Source: CAIXTV01 sp964543995 | Lineage (GTDB): Bacteria > Bacteroidota > Bacteroidia > Bacteroidales > CAIXTV01 | DNA: 64,000 bases | NCBI GenBank assembly: GCA_964543995.1 | Contig: CAZJBB010000002.1 | Span: forward strand, 4,815-68,814 | Direction of reading: 5' to 3' | Shown: positions 57,741 to 64,000 of the stretch, piece by piece | How positions within the stretch are numbered: the first letter of the stretch is position 1 | How the letters are laid out: every line of letters starts with the position of its first letter | Notes under the pieces: generated by a model | Told to the model about the DNA's origin: nothing | What the model saw: only the letters and a program-made list of their open reading frames with translations | The model's database searches: none | Made by a program: the position numbers and the translations under genes

Positions 57741-58725
57741 GGTAGTTTCTTCCTTCAATTTTAGGATTACTGTTAATGCATGCTTTTTTAAAACGGCTTT
57801 GTAATCGTTTTAAATTAGAAGATTGATAACCAATTGCATAGACTTTTTCATTGGGAGAAACTTCAATATGAATTTCGTTTTGGTAATGTTGATTTTCAAG
57901 CAAATTCTTAAAAATATCTTCCCAAACAGAAGTTTTAACCAGCTGCCCAAATGCAGGATGATAGGGTTCTTGCAAAACCGATAAATTTTCAGAAAGATGC
58001 AATCCGATTCGCAAAATCTTAATTCCTTGAATTTCAAACAATAGCATTATAGGCTTAGTTCTTTCAACGGCCTGATGTAAAGACAAAGGAATATAACTGT
58101 GATTTCGAATTAAATCGAAAAGAGGGGTGTCTTCGATAGGGATTAAAGGATAAATTCTTGTACTTACCGCACCCCATTGACAAATATCTTCAGCGGTCTT
58201 CATTTCATTTTCAGGGATTCCCCCCGGAAGTCCAATCATCATTTGCATACCAAAGGGAATTTCGGCGGCAGATAATAATTTCACGGCTGACTCAATTTCC
58301 TTTAAACCATATCCTCTTTGGCAGTTTTGTAATACCAAAGGATTGGTTGATTGTATTCCCAATTCAACTTCAACTACTTTATGTTTTTTCAACAAAGCTA
58401 CTTTCTCTTTATTCAAATAATCCGGACGAGTGGAAAGTCGGATGCCTTGAATGCCTTTGTCAAAAAAAGGTTCTACCGATTCAAGGAATGTAATTTGCTC
58501 CTGCAAGGGTAAACCCGTGAAGTTTCCACCAAAAAAAGCCACTTCAACGCGGGTTTCATTTACCTTAATGGTGGAAAGATAAGATTCAATGATTGTCTTG
58601 ATTTCATTTGGCCGAGGAGCATGCAAAGTATCCGTAATTTTAAACTGATTGCAATACACACAGCGATTAGGACAGGCGACTTCAGGAATAAAAATAGGTA
58701 TATTTACATGGGTTTTCTTTCCCAT
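57724..58725 (-). CDS. Radical SAM protein, Elp3/YhcC-like
   Basis: This 333-residue protein has the radical SAM motif C18-x3-C22-x2-C25 in VACPNRCVYCNQF, the glycine-rich AFFGGNFTG and EVELGIQSTNP, and MIGLPGG, as in the Elp3/YhcC group. A C-terminal histone-acetyltransferase domain as in Elp3 is absent; a short variable end (about 240-333) follows. The substrate is unknown; tRNA or protein modification is a reasonable guess. The gene ends overlapping the next gene by 17 bases. Confidence 0.85.
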   Translation of the reverse strand: MGKKTHVNIPIFIPEVACPNRCVYCNQFKITDTLHAPRPNEIKTIIESYLSTIKVNETRVEVAFFGGNFTGLPLQEQITFLESVEPFFDKGIQGIRLSTRPDYLNKEKVALLKKHKVVEVELGIQSTNPLVLQNCQRGYGLKEIESAVKLLSAAEIPFGMQMMIGLPGGIPENEMKTAEDICQWGAVSTRIYPLIPIEDTPLFDLIRNHSYIPLSLHQAVERTKPIMLLFEIQGIKILRIGLHLSENLSVLQEPYHPAFGQLVKTSVWEDIFKNLLENQHYQNEIHIEVSPNEKVYAIGYQSSNLKRLQSRFKKACINSNPKIEGRNYHVDYR

Positions 58726-58763
58726 TTTATGGCAATTTGTTCAGAATAGGGTGAATAATAAAA

Positions 58764-59768
58764 TTATTTACCGGAATTTTCTTCAAAAATAACTGTCAAT
58801 AATGTTTGACCTACTGCTTTTAAAGTGCCTTTATTGATTGTGGAGATGTTATCATTCAGGGTATGCCAAGTCTTATAGAATCCACTTTGAGTGGAAGCGT
58901 CGTGATGAATAATATCGATGGTCGGAATCTTGATAATTTCATTGATGTAATAATGGTCGTCTGTCAAAGAAGGCGTTTGTTGGGTATCGAAATAGCTACC
59001 ATATCCGGCTCTTTCACCGGCTCGCCATACTTTATTTAAGATGTCTTGAGCATAATGTCTTGATATGCCATCCTGAGTGAAAACTGCATTTTCGGCACCT
59101 ACCATATCGAGCAGAATTCCAAAGTTGGCTTTGTAATCTTTTACATGTGGATTTTTAGCCCAATATTGAGAACCCAAACACCAAGTATCTTCTTTTCGTG
59201 TTTCAACGGTGCTGGGTTCGCCATAATCTTCCACGTCGAAGAGTACGATATCAACCCCAACAGGGGGAGCATGTTCCTTTAATAACCTGGCAATTTCTAC
59301 AAGAATTCCCACGCCACTTGCTCCATCATTCGCCCCATCAATAGGGGTTTTATGGTTTTTAGGATCGGGGTCTTGATCGGCAAACGGACGGGAATCCCAG
59401 TGTGAACACAGCAAAATTCGGAATTTCTTGTCCGGTTGGAATGAAGCGATTATGTTTTTGGCTTCCAGTTTGTTTCCATCGTAAGCTGTAGTTTTAAATT
59501 CCTGAACATAAACCGCTGAGGTATACTTTTTAAGTGTTTCTGATAAATATTTGGCACAAAGGGTTTGTGATTTTGAATTAGGCACTCGAGGGCCAAAATC
59601 TACCTGACTTTTAACATACAAAAAGGCAGAATCAGGGTTGAAGTTTGGGACAAAAACAGAAATGGTGTCCTTTACTACATTAGCGCCTTTTTTCTTATCG
59701 TTTTGACAAGAGCTTAATGCAATGGATAAGCTTATTATGCTAATTGCAATTACATATATTCTTTTCAT
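58764..59768 (-). CDS. M28-family metallohydrolase lipoprotein (glutaminyl cyclase-like)
   Basis: The protein has 334 residues. The signal peptide ends in lipobox ALSSC (Cys 21). Metal-site motifs are LLCSHWDSRPFAD, DGANDGASGVGILVEIA, LFDVEDYGEP and LTDDHYYINEI, following the M28 aminopeptidase/glutaminyl cyclase pattern. Such Bacteroidota lipoproteins remove or cyclise N-terminal residues of exported peptides and proteins; cyclase or aminopeptidase cannot be told apart here. It follows cysS by 11 bases on the same strand. Confidence 0.88.
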   Translation of the reverse strand: MKRIYVIAISIISLSIALSSCQNDKKKGANVVKDTISVFVPNFNPDSAFLYVKSQVDFGPRVPNSKSQTLCAKYLSETLKKYTSAVYVQEFKTTAYDGNKLEAKNIIASFQPDKKFRILLCSHWDSRPFADQDPDPKNHKTPIDGANDGASGVGILVEIARLLKEHAPPVGVDIVLFDVEDYGEPSTVETRKEDTWCLGSQYWAKNPHVKDYKANFGILLDMVGAENAVFTQDGISRHYAQDILNKVWRAGERAGYGSYFDTQQTPSLTDDHYYINEIIKIPTIDIIHHDASTQSGFYKTWHTLNDNISTINKGTLKAVGQTLLTVIFEENSGK

Positions 59769-59779
59769 GTTTCAATTTT

Positions 59780-61249
59780 TTATTCGTTCATACTCCACTC
59801 GGTACCTTCTTTGGTATCCTTAAGTTTTATGTTTATTTTATCTAATTCGTTGCGAATTTTATCGGAAGTTGCGAAGTCTTTATTGGCACGGGCATCCATT
59901 CTTAGCGAAAGAACCAATTGCATCAAAGGATCAACCAGTTCATTTTGTGTATTTTCCGATTCAAAGGACAAGCCCAAGATTTCGAAACAAAAAACATGGA
60001 AAATTTCTTTTATTTGAATGATATTATTGGCGTTTAAATTTTCTTTTCCATCTTTTGCCGAATTGATGATTCTGACACATTCAAATAATTGAGCAATCAC
60101 CATTGGGCTGCTAAAATCGTCGTTTAAGGATTTGTAGCAATTTTCTTTTATTTCTTCAATACTATGATTCGCTATTTCTGAAGGTTGAATTTTTTGAAGG
60201 GTTTCATAGGCTTGGCTCAAGCGTTTCAAGCCTTTTTCTGCGGCTAATAAGGCTTCGTTTGAAAAATCGAGGGTGCCTCGGTAGTGCGCTTGTAGGATGA
60301 AAAATCGTATGGTCATGGGAGCATACGCTTTTTCCAATAAAGCATGATTTCCGGTGAAAAATTCTTCAAGGGTGATAAAGTTACCTAGGGATTTTCCCAT
60401 TTTTTGACCATTGATGGTAATCATATTGTTGTGAAGCCAATATCTTACCGACTCTTTACCATTGGCCGCCGTAGATTGAGCAATTTCGCACTCATGGTGT
60501 GGAAACATCAAATCCATTCCGCCTCCGTGAATATCAAATTCCTCACCTAAGTATTTCGCACTCATGGCCGAACACTCGAGGTGCCATCCGGGGAAACCAT
60601 CGCTCCAAGGAGAAGGCCAGCGCATGATGTGTTCCGGCTGGGCTTTTTTCCATAAAGCAAAATCATAAGCATTCTGTTTCTCATTTTGGCCATCTAAGTC
60701 TCGAGTTGCATTCAGCATTTCGTCGAGTACCCTACCCGATAATTTTCCATAAGCATACTGCTCATTGTATTTAACCACATCAAAATACACCGAACCATTG
60801 GAAACATAAGCAAAGCCGTGATCTATAATTTTTTGTATCATGGCTATTTGCTCAATAATATGACCCGAAGCGCGTGGCTCAATACTCGGCCTCAACACAT
60901 TCAGTTGATCCATAAACCGGTGATATCTATCAGTATAGTACTGAACAATTTCCATGGGTTCCAATTGTTCTAACCTTGCTTTTTTACCGATTTTATCTTC
61001 TCCTTCATCGGCGTCGTTTTCCAAGTGACCAACATCGGTAATGTTGCGAACATATCGAACTTTATATTCCAAATGCTTAAAATATCTGAACATGAGATCG
61101 AAGGTAATCGCCGGCCGGGCATGCCCTAAGTGAGGGTCACCATATACCGTAGGTCCACAAACATAAATTCCAATAAAGGGTGGGTTTATGGGAATAAATA
61201 ACTCTTTTTTTCGGCTTAGCGTATTATATAAAAACAGTTGGGTGTTCAT
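59780..61249 (-). CDS. cysS: Cysteinyl-tRNA synthetase
   Basis: This 489-residue class I synthetase has CGPTVYGDPHLGHARP with the HIGH-like HLGH and the first zinc cysteine, LECSAM and the HHECE segment for zinc binding, and KMGKSLGN for the KMSKS loop. The C-terminal anticodon-binding part is normal. It attaches cysteine to tRNA-Cys. Start near 61249 leaves 160 bases before the divergent threonine operon. Confidence 0.97.
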   Translation of the reverse strand: MNTQLFLYNTLSRKKELFIPINPPFIGIYVCGPTVYGDPHLGHARPAITFDLMFRYFKHLEYKVRYVRNITDVGHLENDADEGEDKIGKKARLEQLEPMEIVQYYTDRYHRFMDQLNVLRPSIEPRASGHIIEQIAMIQKIIDHGFAYVSNGSVYFDVVKYNEQYAYGKLSGRVLDEMLNATRDLDGQNEKQNAYDFALWKKAQPEHIMRWPSPWSDGFPGWHLECSAMSAKYLGEEFDIHGGGMDLMFPHHECEIAQSTAANGKESVRYWLHNNMITINGQKMGKSLGNFITLEEFFTGNHALLEKAYAPMTIRFFILQAHYRGTLDFSNEALLAAEKGLKRLSQAYETLQKIQPSEIANHSIEEIKENCYKSLNDDFSSPMVIAQLFECVRIINSAKDGKENLNANNIIQIKEIFHVFCFEILGLSFESENTQNELVDPLMQLVLSLRMDARANKDFATSDKIRNELDKINIKLKDTKEGTEWSMNE

Positions 61250-61336
61250 CTTTTAGAAATGCAATTAAAAGGCGAAATTACATAAAAAAGTGCAAATGGT
61301 ATTTCAATTGCATGTATAGTTTTATTAGACATGGAA

Positions 61337-61371
61337 TTGTTAGGGTGCAAACAGATATTTTTTTAATTTTG
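61337..61371 (+). promoter_or_regulatory. Promoter for the threonine degradation operon
   Basis: TTG (61337-61339), a 24-base spacer, then TAATTTTG (61364-61371), matching TAnnTTTG. The ATG at 61416 follows after about 45 bases. The spacer is longer than ideal, so the -33 call is tentative. Confidence 0.5.
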
Positions 61372-61415
61372 TTCGCGATAAGCAAGTTAATCTCTTTAAT
61401 AAAACTCCTGCATTT

Positions 61416-62384
61416 ATGACATTTTCAAAAATTTTACTCACGGGTTCCGGTGGCCAAATTGGATCGGAGCTTACCCTTGCTCTGAGAGCGATTTATGGCG
61501 ACAAAAACGTCATTGCTACCGACATCAAAAAACCTTGCAGCGAAAAAGTTGAAGCTTCCGGTCCTTTTGAGATTTTGGATGTACTCAATAAGGAATCCAT
61601 TCGGTTTTTAATACAAAAACATCGCGTAGATGCTGTTGTTCACCTGGCCGCTATTTTGTCTGCCACCGGAGAACAAAAACCCATGCTGGCGTGGGATGTA
61701 AACATCAATGGGATGCTCAATGTATTGGAAGTCGCCCGCGAATTGAAACTGAAACAAGTCATGATTCCAAGTTCCATTGCCGCTTTTGGTCCAGGTACTC
61801 CCATAGATAACACCCCTCAGGAAACCATTCTTAAGCCCACCACGATGTACGGGATTACAAAGGTTGCAGGGGAATTGTTAGGCGACTACTATGTGAATAA
61901 ATATGGATTGGATGTAAGAGGCCTGCGTTATCCGGGAATTATCAGCAATGATACCCTCCCTGGAGGAGGAACTACCGATTATGCCGTTGCCATTTATTAT
62001 GATGCCATTAAATACGGGAAATACACTTGTTTCGTAAAAGAAGATACCCGCCTCCCCATGATGTATATGCCTGATTGTCTGAAAGCTACCATTGATTTAA
62101 TGCAGGCAGATTTTTCAAAGTTGAAACATCATGCTGATTTTAATGTAGGTGCAATGAGTTTTTCTGTAAAAGACTTAGCCGACAGTATTAAAAAGTATAT
62201 TCCCGGTTTTACAGTGGAATATAAGCCCGATTTTCGACAAGCCATAGCTGATTCTTGGCCCAATTCGGTGGATGATAGTGCTGCGCGCGAAGAGTGGGGT
62301 TGGAATCCAAGTTTCGACTTAGATATGATGACCCAGGATATGCTCAAAGTGATTGGTGAAAAACATAAACAAGGATTAATTTAA
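61416..62384 (+). CDS. NAD-dependent L-threonine 3-dehydrogenase, SDR (epimerase-like) type
   Basis: The protein has 322 residues. The Rossmann motif is TGSGGQIGSEL (9-19), the active-site pair is Y145-x3-K149 in TTMYGITKVAG, and RGLRYPGIIS with PGGGTTDYAV matches the UDP-glucose 4-epimerase-like threonine dehydrogenases. It oxidises threonine to 2-amino-3-ketobutyrate. The zinc-type Tdh is a different family, so this is the SDR form. The product is used by the ligase encoded 12 bases downstream. A sugar epimerase is the alternative, but the neighbour argues for threonine. Confidence 0.88.
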   Translation: MTFSKILLTGSGGQIGSELTLALRAIYGDKNVIATDIKKPCSEKVEASGPFEILDVLNKESIRFLIQKHRVDAVVHLAAILSATGEQKPMLAWDVNINGMLNVLEVARELKLKQVMIPSSIAAFGPGTPIDNTPQETILKPTTMYGITKVAGELLGDYYVNKYGLDVRGLRYPGIISNDTLPGGGTTDYAVAIYYDAIKYGKYTCFVKEDTRLPMMYMPDCLKATIDLMQADFSKLKHHADFNVGAMSFSVKDLADSIKKYIPGFTVEYKPDFRQAIADSWPNSVDDSAAREEWGWNPSFDLDMMTQDMLKVIGEKHKQGLI

Positions 62385-62396
62385 TATCTCATTACC

Positions 62397-63641
62397 ATGC
62401 AAAATAGAATCAACGAATACCTTGGAGCTGAGCTCCAAAAACTGCAAGATCAAAAGTTGTTCAAAAACGAACGCATCATCGAAAGCCCTCAAGGTGCCGA
62501 AATTATAGTTAAAGGCAAAAAGTGTTTGAATTTCTGTGCAAACAACTACCTGGGACTTTCTTCGCATCCCGATTTAATAAAAGCTTCTCATGACGAAATC
62601 GACAATCGTGGATATGGTCTATCCTCTGTACGTTTTATTTGTGGCACACAAGATATTCATAAAGAATTGGAGCGTAAAGTTTCGGAATTTTTAGGCATGG
62701 AAGATACCATTTTGTTTTCTTCCTGCTTTGATGCCAATGGTGCTGTGTTTGAACCATTATTTACAGAAGAAGATGCCATTATTACTGATGCCTTAAATCA
62801 TGCTTCAATTATCGACGGGATTCGGCTCTCAAAAGCTGATCGATGGATTTATAACCATGGAGACATGCGTGATGTTGAGGAAATCGACCCTGCCACTCAA
62901 AAACCGATTAAAGGCCTGGAACGTTGCTTAAAAGAATCAAAAGGGAAACGTTTTCGTGTTATAGCCACAGATGGTTCTTTCAGCATGGATGGAGATATTG
63001 CCAAGCTAAATGAAATTTGTGACCTTGCTGATAAATATGATGCCTTAGTTATGGTGGATGACAGCCATTCCACGGGATTTTTAGGAAAAACCGGTCGTGG
63101 AACTCATGAATACAGAGGCGTTATGGGTCGTGTGGATATTATTACCACCACCTTTGGAAAAGCCTTGGGCGGTGCATCGGGTGGATGTATTTCGGGCAGC
63201 AAAGAAGTCATCAGTTGGCTCCGTAACAAAGCCCGTCCGTATTTATTTTCCAATACCGTAGCTCCTGCAGTGGTTGGTGCTACCATTAAAGTAATGGATA
63301 TACTTACTGCTTCTACCGATTTGCGTGATACATTGGAGGCAAACACCACCTATTTCCGTGCTAAAATGACAGAAGCCGGCTTCGATATCATCCCCGGCGA
63401 ACATCCCATTGTGGCCATCATGTTTGGGAAATACCCCGATTGCTCTAAATTGGCGGTGGATTTTGCCAACCGAATGTTGGAGGAAGGCATTTATGTAATC
63501 GCTTTTTCCTTCCCTGTGGTTCCCAAAGGTAAAGATCGCATACGGGTTCAAATTTCTGCCGGACACCAAAGGGAACATCTCGACAAAGCCATTGCTGCCT
63601 TTACCAAAGTGGGAAAAGAGTTGGGAATGATTTCGAATTAA
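62397..63641 (+). CDS. kbl: Glycine C-acetyltransferase (2-amino-3-ketobutyrate CoA ligase)
   Basis: This 414-residue PLP enzyme of the alpha-oxoamine synthase family has the PLP lysine K255 in TTFGKALGGASGG, D221 and H224 in VDDSHSTGFLG, and the CoA-binding opening NFCANNYLGLSSHP. It splits 2-amino-3-ketobutyrate with CoA into glycine and acetyl-CoA, or works in reverse. Together with the upstream dehydrogenase it forms the threonine-to-glycine pathway. Serine palmitoyltransferase or AONS activity is the family alternative, made less likely by the partner gene. Confidence 0.94.
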   Translation: MQNRINEYLGAELQKLQDQKLFKNERIIESPQGAEIIVKGKKCLNFCANNYLGLSSHPDLIKASHDEIDNRGYGLSSVRFICGTQDIHKELERKVSEFLGMEDTILFSSCFDANGAVFEPLFTEEDAIITDALNHASIIDGIRLSKADRWIYNHGDMRDVEEIDPATQKPIKGLERCLKESKGKRFRVIATDGSFSMDGDIAKLNEICDLADKYDALVMVDDSHSTGFLGKTGRGTHEYRGVMGRVDIITTTFGKALGGASGGCISGSKEVISWLRNKARPYLFSNTVAPAVVGATIKVMDILTASTDLRDTLEANTTYFRAKMTEAGFDIIPGEHPIVAIMFGKYPDCSKLAVDFANRMLEEGIYVIAFSFPVVPKGKDRIRVQISAGHQREHLDKAIAAFTKVGKELGMISN

Positions 63642-63665
63642 TCCTAACAAAAACTTCCCTTTGCT

Positions 63666-63912
63666 TTGAACCCCAATAAGAAATACTTTTCTTTAATTTC
63701 CATTTTCGTAATATCAATAACACTGGTTTTATTATTGGCAAAATGCCAAATGAATACCGGTAAAACCCTTTCACCCTCAGAAAAATTGATTTTTCCTATG
63801 GGATTTGGTGAAATTAAAATAGGGGATGATTATGATGCTGTTAAAAAATACTGCGAAAAAATGAATTACCGTTGTAGGCAAGTGGGGGGCAAGGAAATTC
63901 AGGAAGATGCAG
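63666..63912 (+). CDS. Exported protein, truncated by the end of real sequence
   Basis: From a TTG at 63666, 82 codons of genomic sequence remain before adapter sequence begins at 63913. The opening NPNKKYFSLISIFVISITLVLLLAKC is a basic start with a long hydrophobic segment; the cysteine at 27 follows K, so it is a poor lipobox and a signal anchor is as likely. The mature part reads KLIFPMGFGEIKIGDDYDAV. No family is recognised. The true C-terminus is unknown, and any frame running to 63986 is artefact. Confidence 0.55.
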
Positions 63913-64000
63913 AGATCGGAAGAGCGTCGTGTAGGGAAAGAGTGTGCAGAGCCGTGGAGGTCTTGGGGGTCGGCGGCGCAGTATAAAAAAAAAAAAAATA
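63913..64000. other. Illumina adapter read-through and poly-A, not genomic
   Basis: Positions 63913-63945 are exactly the 33-base Illumina TruSeq read-through adapter (beginning AGATCGGAAGAGCGTCGTG and ending GGGAAAGAGTGT). Positions 63946-63984 are a degraded match to the following adapter part (GTGGNCGCCGTAT-like), then a poly-A run to 64000. This is sequencing artefact at an assembly end. Confidence 0.97.

Noticed and set aside
63913..63986. GC-rich end as a horizontally acquired or selenoprotein-like C-terminus
   Set aside because: The sequence is exact Illumina adapter, so no biology can be read from it.
1..64000. CRISPR arrays, tRNA or rRNA genes, integrases and defence islands
   Set aside because: I looked in every gap over about 300 bases and found no regular repeat-spacer pattern, no cloverleaf with a GGTTC-type arm, and no transposase or known defence gene. 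Short RNAs without clear structure could be missed.

Overview
The window is a stretch of Bacteroidota chromosome. The evidence is secreted proteins ending in type IX secretion (T9SS) sorting domains, start sites preceded by the Bacteroidota -7 element TAnnTTTG, A-rich leaders instead of Shine-Dalgarno sites, a fused branched-chain 2-oxoacid dehydrogenase E1, and a tiny Lys/Arg-rich ribosomal-type protein between HU and RNase G. Genus cannot be told from the sequence alone. The assembly ends at the right edge: the last 88 bases are Illumina adapter read-through plus poly-A, so coordinates after 63912 are not genomic.

Layout. 1-3.3 kb: two T9SS cargo genes, a cysteine-desulfurase-like enzyme and a NifX-like small protein, facing a Crp/Fnr regulator with its own palindromic operator. 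4.2-7.3 kb: rodA-mrdA for cell-wall elongation. 7.6-11.4 kb: ruvB-queG-U32 peptidase operon. 11.4-14.3 kb: a repeat-rich zone with a secreted S1/P1 nuclease, a VapBC-like toxin-antitoxin pair and families of short palindromes. 14.3-19.7 kb: mnmD, a lipoprotein, a 3'-5' exonuclease, folA-thyA, an RlpA protein and a bifunctional nuclease. 19.9-22.3 kb: a membrane pyrophosphatase. 22.6-26.8 kb: a TlpA-like protein, an HD protein, moeA and a compact moaA. 26.9-30.9 kb: tolC plus adaptor, tsaB, and an Rrf2 regulator. 31.3-33.5 kb: HU, the mini-gene, RNase G. 33.9-38.4 kb: PadR-PspC pair and the fused E1. 38.4-41.6 kb: lipoprotein, acylphosphatase, nitroreductase and YqhD-like reductase. 41.7-47.2 kb: phosphate transport pair, EnvC-like protein, dockerin-bearing secreted protein. 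47.3-52.7 kb: lgt, gpmA, M14 peptidase, BI-1 protein, folE and a PTPS-family enzyme. 52.7-61.2 kb: two unknown exported proteins, a universal stress protein, GT39 transferase, methylmalonyl-CoA epimerase, a radical SAM enzyme, M28 peptidase and cysS. 61.4-63.6 kb: threonine dehydrogenase and 2-amino-3-ketobutyrate CoA ligase, then a truncated exported protein.

The gene groups that clearly work together are: mrdA-rodA (elongasome), folA-thyA (dTMP and folate cycle), moeA-moaA (molybdenum cofactor), folE-PTPS (pterins), the DUF47-PiT pair (phosphate), PadR-PspC (envelope stress), and TDH-KBL (threonine to glycine plus acetyl-CoA). Most of the window is housekeeping. I do not see a convincing new defence, secretion or biosynthetic system. 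The most unusual material is the 11.4-14.3 kb repeat zone around the toxin-antitoxin pair, the compact MoaA, the promoter elements almost touching start codons, and the adapter tail.
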